Shown here in pieces: positions 1 through 10,897 of a stretch of DNA of 64,000 nucleotides; position 1 is the stretch's first letter; each line of letters starts with the position of its first letter. The notes beneath the pieces are model-generated. The model ran no database searches. It saw nothing but the letters and a program-made list of their open reading frames with translations, and had not been told where the DNA came from. The DNA comes from Cubamyces lactineus (Eukaryota; Basidiomycota; Agaricomycetes; Polyporales; Polyporaceae). The stretch is taken from NCBI GenBank assembly GCA_022376465.1, contig JACDTU010000012.1:620001-684000 (forward strand). The letters run 5' to 3'. Both the position numbers and the translations under genes were made by a program.

Positions 1-3000
1 GATAAGGAGGGTGATGGTGATACTAAGGGCCTGGAGTCCAAGGAGCAGGATGAGCCATCTCGCGATCCCCCGAAGAATGGCGAGCCTGGAGGTGGAACAT
101 CGTCTGAGGCTAGGAATGTTGATGGGACTGGCGATGGAGGCAACGCTACCGCAGCAAATCAATTGAATGGGGAGCTTGAAAGGCTATCGATCGGTGGCCA
201 GACGAACAATTCGACGCCTGCACCCGCCGATACCAGCAAGCCACCCGGCCTAGACGATCTATCTAGTGTAGAGTGGTCATATCTTGATCCTCAGGGCAAC
301 GTTCAAGGTAGGTCATTGTCTAACACGTTAGCGAGCAGGTTGCCTTACAGGATCGACTTGCAGGGCCTTTCCGAGCGGATTTGATGCAGCGTTGGCACAA
401 CGAAGGCTACTTCACACCAGACCTGCTCATGAAGAGAACTCATCTTGATACCGACTGGACGCCTGTCCGGGAGCTTGTGCGTCGTGCCGGAGATCAGCCC
501 ATATTCCTCACACCATTAGTGCACACTGTCGCTCCCCCTGGCCTGAACCGTCGCCTTGACACTCTTGTGGACGGCGGGATACCCGAAAGGAACCAACATT
601 CGCCCTACCAGCCCGTGCCTACGCGCACGTTGCGTAGTTCAACGTTGGATTCGTATCTGGCCAATGGTTCGGAATCGCCTTCGTCCTCTTTTGGTGGTCG
701 ATTCACCAACGGCTCACCGGACCCAGCCGTTTTCGAGAACCGCATCGGCGGGCAACTTGCATTCGGCCAGGTCACAGAATCGCGGATGCCGTTCGCCAGT
801 GGCCCTCAGTCAAGGCGTGCAACGCTGAACGAGTCAGTCGACCCCATGTTTGGCAACCGCGGCTTCGGGGGGTTGGGCGTTGGGCGCACCCCGGGAGTGG
901 ATGGCATCGGATTCGGAGGTCCGTTATCATCTCTCATCCATGTATCCCAGTCCTCATCGCATACCTCTAGCAGGCGAGAATCCCTCAGTCTTCAACGACA
1001 GTCCCTTCGGCCCTAGGACGGTCCAGGACACGAGTGCCTTGAATGGCCACGCTAGTTCTGCCAGCCTGAACGGTGCAGATATCGGACCTATTGGTGGTAT
1101 CCATTCGAACCAAGGCACTCCGTCACGAGTACTCAACCGGGATGCTTTCGGCAAGCCCCTCGATGAGTTGCACGGTGGCACGTTCTCGAACAGCTCTTCA
1201 CCGTTCATCTCGAACGCCCAGGCGTTCCCTCAAACGCCGCTCTCGCACTATGCAGGGCAAGACAGTCGTTCCTTACACTCCATGACGCCCATTTCCGACC
1301 GCCAGTCCATCTCGTCCTTGCCGTTCTCGCATCAGCTTCAGCAGCCGTTTGGTCAAAATCCTGGCTTCGCCAATGCTCAATCACCTTGGATCGCACAGGA
1401 AGGCCCTGCTTTCCGCCGCCCAGGGCCCTTCGACCCGGTTCACCCGACGGCGAACAACACTTTTGTAGCGCCACAAATTGCACCTTCTCAGTCGTTCGGA
1501 CGAGGTACCCCAGGTGGCATCGCCGCTGAGCAGTCTCCGTGGCAGACGCCGGTTCAGCCCCCTCCCGCTAACGACCCTTGGGGAACGGCAACCTCAAGCT
1601 TGACAGCCGCCAACTTGGGCCAACACGATGAGCAACAACGGCAGGCGGAGTTGCAGCAGCAGCATCAACAGCAGCAACAGCAGCAGGCCTCTCCTCAGGT
1701 GGAAGCTTCTCAGCCAGAGCCTGTTGCTTCCCCAGCAGAAGAGCCTCAGCCGCAACCATCACCTTCTCCCGTCGCGACTGCTCCCAGTGTTCCTTCTCCC
1801 ACCGAGCCTGTAGCCCCTCAAAAGACCAGACGCAAGTCGAGTGCTCAGGCCGCTCAGACGTCGCCGCAAGCACCCAAGGTTACTCCACCCGTTCCTGCCC
1901 CCAAGCCTCCTTCACCTGCTCCGGTATCCGCCCCTGCCGCCGAGCAGAAGCCCGCATGGGCTGTGGACGAGGAGAAGAAGGCGAAGGCGGCCCTCAATCT
2001 CCGCGAGATTCAGGAAGCTGAAGTCAAGAAGCTCGAGGCACGTAAGGCTGCGGAACGTGAACGGGAGCGTGCTGCAAGGGCAGCGGCTAGCGCACAGCCC
2101 GATGACTTCCAGCCGTTCACGGCGTCGTGGGGCCTCCCTACTTCGCAGGCTGGTGCTCGTAACAACACTGCGGCCAAGGAGACTCCGGCTTCGTCGCCGT
2201 TCGCAGCGCCGTCACCAACTCCCGCTCCGCCCGTATGGACGAACGCGGCTAAGGCGCCTGTGGCGAAGAAGACGATGAAGGAGATTCAGGAGGAGGAAGA
2301 GCGCCGCAAGAAGCTTGCTGCTGCCAAGGAGAAGGAGACGATGGCTGCCGCCGCCCGGAGGGGCTATGCGGAGACGACGACCAAGGTGCGTTGTATTCGC
2401 TTCCCTTTAGGGCGCTTATACTGAACATTGCGATAGCCTGCCGCTCCTACACCCCAGGTAGGAGGTGCGTGGACAACGGTTGGTGCTGGTGGCAAGGCCT
2501 CTGCCGCAGCCGTGGCCGCGGCGGCGCGTCCTGCAGCGACGCCTACTGCGTCCGTTAAGGCAGTCCCGGTCGCTCCCGCGGCGGCTTCTCCTGCTCCCGC
2601 TGCTCGGACCGCCGCTGCGGTAACTCCCCGTCCTGCAGCTGTCGCTCTGAAGGCAACGCCCTCGAAGGAGGAGAGCAATGTCGCACCCGGGCCTTCATTG
2701 GAGTTCCTCAAGTGGTTGGGTGACTCCTTGAAGGGCCTCAACAGCTCCGTTAATCGTGAGCACTTCCCATATCCATGCATGTGGTCACCGCTGACACAAG
2801 GCCTGTATAGTCGAGGAGATCACCTCCATGCTTCTCTCTTTCCCGCTCGACCCCGATCAATCCACCATGGAGATCATCTCCGACCTCATCTACGCTAGTA
2901 GCACGACCCTGGACGGTCGTCGTTTTGCCGCTGAGTTCGTCAGCAAGCGCAAGGCCGACGCGACGTCGAGGCCCAAGGGTGCCAACGCGAGCAGTGCCTC

Positions 3001-3112
3001 CTCGAAGCCTATCTCGATCGCGGACGTTGTGAAGGCGCAGCCCAAGCCTGCGCAGAACGAGTGGGGAGGGTTCAAGGTCGTGAACAAGAAGAAGAAGGGG
3101 GGTCGCGCGTGA
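1..3112 (+). CDS. GYF-domain adaptor protein (5' partial)
   Basis: The 5' end lies outside the window; 958 residues are visible. Exons are <1-307, 364-918, 971-2385, 2458-2755 and 2811-3112. A GYF domain sits near visible residues 90-150. It reads EWSYLDPQGNVQ, then GPF completed across the first intron, then MQRWHNEGYF, which matches the W-x-Y / GPF / W-x3-GYF signature that binds proline-rich peptides. Behind it come a long Ser/Pro/Gln-rich region with a polyQ run, a Lys/Glu/Arg-rich coiled-coil-like stretch, and a conserved-looking tail (EFLKWLGDSLKGL) ending in a basic KKKKGGRA. Known family members (yeast Smy2/Syh1, animal GIGYF) act in translational repression and in ER-Golgi or mRNP links. 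The exact role here is inferred. The stop is TGA at 3110-3112. Confidence 0.85.
1650..1688 (+). repeat. CAG/CAA polyglutamine tract
   Basis: Imperfect CAG/CAA/CAT triplets encode about twelve Gln/His residues inside the GYF protein. Interruption by CAA and CAT codons should make it fairly stable. Confidence 0.8.
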
Positions 3113-3359
3113 AGTGCCCGAACGAGTTCTTGGAGCTGACTCGAGCCCGGCCACTGCTATCTCATGCTCTGCTAATGGTTGTATAGTTGTTGTGCTCGTA
3201 ATGTTTCCTGTAGGACGCCTTGTAGTTGCGTATCGTACGAAATCTGATGTTTACCCCGCTCTGCAGTACGTGTAGCTTGTGCTTGCTATATTGTATTGGT
3301 TTCCATACGGAATGGGCTGAAACCAACTGTAATACGACTGGCTACAGCCTACATGCTCA

Positions 3360-4922
3360 CTAGGTGCTCCCGTCGGTATTGGTTCCGGGGTTTACTGCCA
3401 TGGTATTGAAGATATCGTCCACCATCATGTCCATGCCGTCAAAATTCTCGAGGGCGAACGTATTATCGTGGTCAGGTACTGCAGCGGACGAAGTCGTGGA
3501 ACCATCGCCAGCTTGGGATGTCACGGCATTGAAACTGGCCAGTAGACTAGATGCCGGAGACGCGTCTGCACCTAGCGTCTTCTGCATGTCGACGTCCCCT
3601 GATGGTGCGCCCGACCCAGCGGCGCCGGGTGCACCAGAGGGCGCTGCAGAGCTCAACGATGCGAATATGTCGTCCCCTACAGCCGAGGGCTCAACACCTT
3701 GGAACGCCTTCAGAATGTCCATGTCCATCTGCTCTTCCTCCTTCGGCTTGATTGGCTGCTGGTTCTGGCCAGCATTGGAGGTCGACATGGCCTGTGCGCC
3801 GAACATGTTATAGCTCGTGTTACCAGTCCCGCCGCCGGCGTCGTGGCCGAAGATCTCCATGTCCATGTCCATGTCGAGGTCAAGCTCGATAGGCTTGTCT
3901 GCGGAGCTGCCGAGGGAAGGGTCCAAGGACGACGTAAGATGACTGCCTGAGCCACTAGGCCCGCCCATGTCTATGTCACTGTCGACGGTCAAATCGATGT
4001 CTACGGGTCGGTTGGCGGCCTCGCCGAGTGCGGCCAGGAGATCTGGAGCGAGGGTCGTGCGGGCAGATCGTGGTGCGAGCGTTACTGGCGAGGAGAGCCC
4101 GCTTGGGATCATCTCCTCAGGGTGAATACGTAGACCGGAGGCGGAGAGATCAAGTTTATGTGGGATTGCAGGCCGTTGTAGTGATGATAAGGAGATGGTG
4201 GACTGGCGGCGCGCTGGGGTGGGTACGAGCGGTTTCGGGCGCTGGCTGCCATCTGGTAGGGTCTCACTCTGGCTCTGACTGGGTGAGCCAGGAGGGGTGC
4301 TGGGGCCGATCGTACTGGTTGTCGGCGAGGGCAATTTGGGAGCAGCAGCAGCGGCTTCTTCCTCCGCTTTCAGCCGCTGCTCTTCGCGGTTGAGGTCACG
4401 TTGCAGCATAGCGATTGCGCGAAGCTACAGAACATAAGCTCCTCGTTTGACGATCCATTACTGAGATGGACGTACAAGGTGGGACTCCATGGCATCGCAC
4501 AATTGGTCGAATTTCTGGACTTCACGCCCCAGAGAGGACGTGAGGGATCGTGGAGGATGTGGCGCATATTTCTGTATACCCCTACGGCGTGATTAGAACC
4601 ATGAATGGGTGAAAGAAGGAACGCCCTACAATCTCTTCACGTCTGCATAGAATCCATAGACCTGGGCGGTCTTCACTACTGCATTCTAGAGGCGATTGAC
4701 CAGTCAGTGAATCAGGGTGTCGCCTATATGCATGCAAAGTCTCACCTGCAGGCATGTCGCTAACGCAGTGACTTCTCCTTCGAGAATCCCAAGGGGTGGG
4801 ACGGGATCAGGCGGAGGAGGCATTGAACTGCTTGGTGCCGCGTCCTTTGCCGTGGGCGTCGCACTTGCATCTTTGGTGGACGCAGTAGATGTCTTCCTGA
4901 CTGGTCGAGGTTTCGGTGCCAT
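3360..4922 (-). CDS. Disordered acidic protein, possible Mediator tail subunit
   Basis: Exons on the minus strand are 4922-4746, 4571-4476 and 4424-3360, giving 445 aa. All junctions are phase 0 and the start is ATG. The N-terminus is Lys/Pro/Ser-rich. Residues about 60-125 form the only likely helical segment (GREVQKFDQLCDAMESHL, then LRAIAMLQRDLNREEQRL). The rest is low-complexity Ser/Pro/Asp with repeated acidic patches (DMDMDMEIF, MDMMVDDIF) typical of activation-type regions. The short helical segment followed by charged coil and then an acidic tail resembles fungal Med2/Med29-type Mediator proteins in layout only; I cannot claim homology. It converges on the GYF gene with about 250 bp between stops and diverges from the next gene with 381 bp between starts. 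Confidence 0.6.
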
Positions 4923-5303
4923 GATGGCAGGTAGAAGTCAGAGCGAGGAGGAAAAGCGGGTTGCAGCCACTCTCACGGCAGCGGTGGCTGGTCGATTGTG
5001 GCTACGCGCGCGACCGCGGCGAATGGACCGGGACTTGGCGCGCGCGTCACAACTCTCTCTCCGCCGCATGAACGCTCCCAGCTTCACCCTCTGCCTCGAC
5101 GCTTTCCTTCAACGACGGCGACGGCGGCGACGACCTCATTCCCATCTCTGACGCGACCGGGCTCGACTTGGACTGCTGTTTCTCATTCGCGTTACTAGAC
5201 GTCTGATATATGCCACGCTAGACTGCTCCTTGCCCGAATAACTCTGCAGCATATCTAGCCCTAGTTTGTTCTGTGAATGAAAGCGCAGTGACTTTGCTGG
5301 AGT

Positions 5304-8300
5304 ATGCCGTTATCGACCACAACGTCCTGGAATGGTAGCACCAACGAGCAAGCCGTACCGGTACTTGCTTTATCTGTGAGTTCTTACGATGGGTTCAATA
5401 TTGAGTCGCTCAAGATCTCCCCACCCAGCGCCGCGTTCGCCATATCTCTTCTATTCAAATTCGAAACCTTACGCCATTTCCCGCTCGAGATGCGCTCGCT
5501 TCGGCCTTGACGCAGCCGTCGCAGCAACCGCAATTTACGCCCTACGGGCATCTATCTGACGACCTTGATGTCACCGTCGGTCGCAAGCGTGGTAGGCGAT
5601 ATTCCGCCGCGAGCTCGACGCGGTCTGGCCAAAGAGAAGATGAGAGCGTACATGGGAGTGTAGACCGGTCAGAGGAACCAACACTTCGAAGGAGGACATC
5701 ATCCCGAGCCAGTATACCCCTCTCTACCTCTGCGGGCTCCTCAAGTCCCAAGCTGGTTCGACGGCCATCTACCGTTGGGGCTACCACAACGAGCCGTCCG
5801 ACCCATCGGTCTCGCACCCTTTCACACGCATCCTCTCTTTCTCAGCATGCTGGGTCCTCGTCTCATCTGTCCGGTGACATTGGCACCTCGACCTCCGCGA
5901 TTTTCCCTAGTCTATTTCAGGACACGTCGCAGAAGAGCCTTGAGAAGATATTTCAGTCGCGCCTGGTAGAGACATTTGTCACAATCACCTTACTTCCTGG
6001 CGATAGGCAGAGCGGTACCCGGCCAAGTACCCCTACAAGCAGCCGCGAGCGTTCAGAGTCACACCCGCCTACTCCTTCACCTAAGGATCGTTCAGCGATG
6101 ACCTCTCCGAAGAACGCATCCACTTCAAAGGTTGTGCCGAGGCGAGGTACGATTGGTTCTTCGGCTGCACCTGTAAAACAGACGAACACATCCACACGCC
6201 ATGCACCCTCTGCTTCTTCGTCTTCTTTACGGAGCACTGCGACTGGTCACACCAAATCACCCTCGCTCCAGTCCGTACCTAACGGCAAGTCTGCAAAGTC
6301 GTCCTTGATGTCGTCGCCCCAGAAGGCCCGTCATGGCATACCATCTCCACTGCCGTCACCCTCCAATACAACCACATCGCATACGCCGTCTGCTGCACCC
6401 TCCCCGAAAGCCGCGGCTGGATTTTCACAGACCGGAGATGACGAACTACCGGTGCCAGACTATATCTCCCCTGTTCATCGAGCTTCCACCAACCCTCGGT
6501 TTCAACTCAGCAAATACGAGTTCGCCCCCAGTGCTGATCTCAGCACATCGCGGATGCGAGTAGAGGTTTGGGGTCGGGCTTACAGTGGAGATACTAGCCT
6601 CAAAGGAAAGGGGAAGGAACGAGAGACGCACGATGGGGCTAGCTCCTCTCAGTGGAAGGTGTTGGAGTCCTGGGATGTGGATCTTTGCCGTATGGCGGCT
6701 CTGACGGACGATGTGAGCGGTTTCTATGCCCGCTTTAGACGTTCATATATTGACATTACTAGCTCGTCACACACCCCAATCATCTGCCTTCGAATACGTT
6801 GCTCGTCACTCTCTCGAGCGGTGAGACGTTATATCTTCCTCCACAGTCACTACGTCCTAGTTCCCCGTCACGACCCCCTTCGCCGAATGCCGGCTACAAC
6901 TCAGACCCTGAGGGTGAAGTGCATCGCGTGCGAGAAGCTGGAGAGGTCATGTTACTATCTCCGAAACCAGATGCGGGCTTCGAGAGCCCCCCGGCCAGTC
7001 CAGCAACAAGCGAGTTCGGTGGCAGGCAAAGTAGGCGGAAGCGCGCTGTGAAGTCTGCTACTTTGCAAGACCTTCTGAAGTATGTGTTTCTCCGCAAACC
7101 ATGACTAGAGCAAGGTGAATCTAACCGCTATATAGGTTGATCAACCTCCAGGCCTGCATCTTGGATACTGAGCAGTCGTTAAGTGACATCGTCCGTGAAG
7201 TTGACAAAGTAGTCGTGCACAACGAGGTCAGCGAACTGGTAAGCTACCGTTCCTCCAATAAACTAGCCGGGCATCTGTCCAACGCTGTGCCTTGTTCTGA
7301 TACATATGATTACTTCAGCTCCGAGAGATATCCGAGCGGGAGGCGTGGGTGTCTGAACTCAACGCTGAACGGTCCCAAGTAGAACAGGACTCACATCGTA
7401 GTGAGTAGTAGACATCCAAGACGCACGGAAGCTAGCTAACACCATCAATGTCAGTCAAGGAGCGGATTGCAGCAAGGAGGGAAGATCTCAGACGAAGACG
7501 GGAGGTATTGGCCATCGCGCGTCAGGCGCACGAGCAAGACCTTGCGTCGGAGTTACAGACAGAAGAGACTATCTCGGAAGAGCGGTACGCTTGCAATCCG
7601 CCCGCTATTGATTGTGGGAACTGACGCTCATATCATCAGGACCCGCCTCTCGTCTCTGCGGAGCATGCTTCCGCTCATCCGCAGCAACCTGATTTCGATC
7701 GTTTCGTTCATATACCCCATAGACCTCGTTTCGCCTCCGGACCTTCTCTTCACCATTCTGGACGTTCCACTGCCGATACCCGTGGCCGCGACCGATCCTG
7801 CCCCGCCGCTGTCGTTACCAGGGCACAAGGAGGTGACCGAAGACAGCGTGGCAACTGCCTTTGGCTATGCGGCGCAGGTAATTCAGCTGCTTGCTGCGTA
7901 CATGGGCCACAGGCTCGTATATCCTGTCACTTGCGTCGGCAGCAGAAGCATGATAAAGGATGGGATTTCCGCGATGGTCGGTCCCAGGAAGTGAGTGATC
8001 AATGGGGTTTCCGTGCATTCTGGCATGAAGCTTATACGCTTTTTGGGCAGCTTCCCTCTGTTCTCGAAGGGCGTTGACACGTATCGGTTTGAGTATGGTG
8101 TGTTCTTGCTCAACAAAGACATAGAGATGGTATGTTATGTCGCTGTATGCTTGAGCGCCTCGCTAACCACCCTGAAATTACCTCAGTTGATGACCGAACG
8201 TAATTTGCGAGCTCTGGACATGCGTCATACGCTCCCTAACCTCAAGAATCTTTTGCTGACACTGACCGACAACGAGCAGCACAATATACCGTAAGGGCCA

Positions 8301-9018
8301 CCCCCATTGCATTTTTGGAGTCGGATGCTTACAGAGACTGCTAAATAGAGGCCACCGTGTCGCTTCCTCCTCGGTCTCCGTCTCTTCCCTTCAATCGCAA
8401 TCTCCGGTCCCGAGTAAATCATCGCTCCCTGATCTAAAACCCACATCAGGCACCGACGGACACACCACTGACAGTGCTCTAGCTGATGGCACGACTTCCG
8501 CCTCATTGGCAGCGTCCGTGTCATCAACCGAGAACGGTGCAGATGCAAGCGCCGGGTCGAACAACACGCCTCCTACGAGCGGATCGACGACACCAACGAA
8601 GGCGACGCAGCGCAAGTCGCGCGCGTTCCTCGACCTCGCGCCGCTTACGGGCTTTTTGTCTTTGCGTAGCCGCTATCCCGCAAGCCAGAAGCCGGCAGTG
8701 AAGTCAGTGGCAGAAGCACCGGATGCAGAGGCGCAGACATCGGCTGGGCAGGCGGGTGCCGCCAACCTCAGTGGCGATACGTCGGGCGTATCTGTGGATG
8801 CGACGGACGCCGAGGCTGAGGCTGCCGAGGATGAGGACGATAGGAAGACTATCCGCGCCGGTGGGACTGCGAGTGGGGAGGAGGAAGAGGAGGTGGTGGA
8901 GGGCAAGGGTGTCGCTGCGAATGGCGATGCGCGCCGTGCTTCGCGGGGGTCAGACGGGCGCGAGAAGGTGACGGAGGACCATGTCGCGCCGTCTGCTCCG
9001 GTCGTGGTGAACTCTTAG
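5304..9018 (+). CDS. Vps38/UVRAG/Atg14-family PI3-kinase complex subunit
   Basis: Ten exons (5304-5375, 5429-6712, 6763-7079, 7136-7238, 7319-7400, 7455-7584, 7640-7990, 8051-8129, 8187-8290, 8349-9018) give 1063 aa. ATG 5304 is chosen because splicing at GTGAGT 5376 brings in frame RHISSIQIRNLTPFPARDA, which leads straight into the main exon; the large exon alone has no ATG near its start. The order is a conserved N-terminal strand region, a long Ser-rich insert, a C2-like segment (LPSNTLLVTLSSGETLYLP), a coiled coil (residues about 550-650, REISEREAWVSELNAERSQ), then a mixed alpha/beta C-terminal domain (PLIRSNLISIVSFIYPIDL; AFGYAAQVIQLLAAYMGHRL; FSKGVDTYRFEYGVFLLNKD). That matches UVRAG/Vps38/Atg14, which recruit the Vps34 lipid kinase to endosomes or autophagosomes. 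The Vps38/UVRAG type is favoured over Atg14 because no N-terminal Cys motif is visible. The last 200 residues are disordered and acidic. Confidence 0.88.
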
Positions 9019-10897
9019 GGCGTCGGCGCGGACGGGGCGCATTGAACGGAAGCCGGCAGCGTACGCTTATGTTCACCCATTCGTTGCATCGTACTTTACG
9101 GACGTGCTACCTTTTGTTGTGTTCTACATTCTAGGTAATCTAGGTCGCTCCTTTGTGAACGTGCTAGCCGAGCGTTCAGTGTGGCTGTCGGAGCGCGTAG
9201 CAAGCTTTACGCTTGCCAATGGGTGCGCGGGTGCGTGCGTGTCGTGCCATCCCGCGGCGGTGGGATCGCCGTCGCTGGCCCTGGACGCTTGCACGCGACA
9301 TCACGGAAATGAAACCGGGCCCATCGTGAGCGGCGCACGGTATACACGCGCCAGTCGACACCTAGGCCGGATGTCTCTATGACAGCGAGGAAAGAGGCAC
9401 AGGACATCCCAGAGAGGGCGAAGTGGACCCAAAGGGGAGAGGCGGGCCGGACGTTCGCTGGATGCGGGACCAATCGCACGATACACAGGCGTACATGCAG
9501 CGCGCGCGGAGTGGCTGGCGGACAAGGAAGAAACGGTATTCCGAGCCTTCCCGGGAGGCCCACCCTTCACACCGCCGTCACGTCGCGTAGTGGGGGGAGG
9601 GAGGGACGCGCGCAAAGTGGCAAGTGCGCGGATGTTTGTCGAGGATGGGTCCGCCGCGCCGCTTGTTGCATGCGCATGCGGTGTGGCCCGTTGGCGCGCT
9701 GGACGAATGGAAATGCCTGGAACGGGCCCAGCACGGCGGTCGGTGGGAGCGCACTTTGTCATTGTGGGCGCACGCGAGGCACAGAAAGCCCATCGACTGC
9801 GACGGGTCGCGTCTCGGTTAGACAGACGACTCGGATGATATCTGCGGAGGCATATATTGTGTTCTTTGACACGGAGGGGAAAGTACACCAAGACGAAAGT
9901 GGTACGTAGATTGTTGTGCACCCCGCACTGCGGTGGCGGCGTGGTGCGAGACTAGCAGCAGGCGTCGGGCCGCATGATGATGGGGAAGGGACGGCATTGG
10001 CAGCGAAGGCGGACTCCTCCAGCTGGAGGCCAGATCTCTGCAATTTGGGAAAGGCTTTTAGCGTCCGGCGGCGGAGAGAGAAAATCCAAGAGCCGATTAT
10101 GTGTAAAGGCCCAAGGGATCCAGCACGCGCGATCGGGGCGTCGCCTTTTCGGGGAGGTTGCGCCGGGCGCCTGCTGTGAGAAGCGGGGGGCGGGGGATGC
10201 CGAGCGCGATGGCGGGGTCGGGTATCGTCCGGATATGGGTTTGGCGGCGCTGGCGAGCGCAATCAGAGGAGGAGAATTTCAGGAAGCTTGGTGTGGATGT
10301 GGTGAAAAGGAGTGGAATGGGCGATGGCCCATGGGTCGTTTAGCGAGGCGGAGGCAAAGGAGACGGCAAAAAGTGAAGGACTGATGATGAGAGTTTCAAG
10401 GGGCGTTGAGGGCTCGGCCGCGCGTTGGTAGTCGGAGGTTTAAATTCGGGGGGCTCCCTCCCGAGCGTACATTTAGAGTTCCCTGCTCTTCCCCAGTAAG
10501 GACGCTCCTGTACACCGCTAATAGTCCTTCGCACCGCTCTCGACATCCTCTTGCTATCAAAATTCGCCCCAGCGTACGTCCGCCTCTCTATCGCCCTTCT
10601 TTCGTTCTGACCACCACCACATCCGTCCAGTACTTCCGATACATTTGTACCAACATAGTCGTTATAGACGGGCTAAAAATCAGCTGGCAGGTACGCATCC
10701 ACATCATCATTTTCCTCCATCCCCCGCCCGTCATCTCGACACACGTCTTCCCCCGCCTCGACGCTCTGACACGTCCCGTTCGCCAGGATTACCCCTTGTG
10801 CAATTAGGCTTATCTCGTTCTCTACTCTAACCGTGCTGCTCAATCTGTTTCTCGTCGACCACTTTGGAGCAAAAGTATTCGCCGTCTTTCCTTCGCT
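9019..10897. other. Gene-free stretch before the PUF gene
   Basis: Short open frames on both strands overlap one another and show no recognisable motif. From about 10480 the plus strand becomes CT-rich, as expected of a basidiomycete promoter/leader. A GTACGC donor at 10689 and an AG near 10806 could define an intron in the 5' leader of the PUF transcript. I see no coding gene. Confidence 0.6.
10480..10897 (+). promoter_or_regulatory. CT-rich promoter/5' leader of the PUF gene
   Basis: Runs such as CTCTCTATCGCCC and TTTCCTCCATCCCCC lie on the coding strand and lead into ATG 10898. CT tracts just upstream of the transcription start are common in filamentous fungi. The exact start site is not visible. 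Confidence 0.4.

Noticed and set aside
5507..5512. A start codon at 5507 for the Vps38/UVRAG gene
   Set aside because: This position is TTG, and the conserved RHISSIQIRNLTPFPARDA upstream is in the same frame. An ATG exon at 5304 joins to it through a canonical 53-nt intron.
9301..9921. A 206-codon minus-strand frame and a 176-codon plus-strand frame over the same DNA
   Set aside because: The two overlap almost completely, contain many Cys/Arg/His codons from GC-rich DNA, lack introns or leader signals, and show no family motif.
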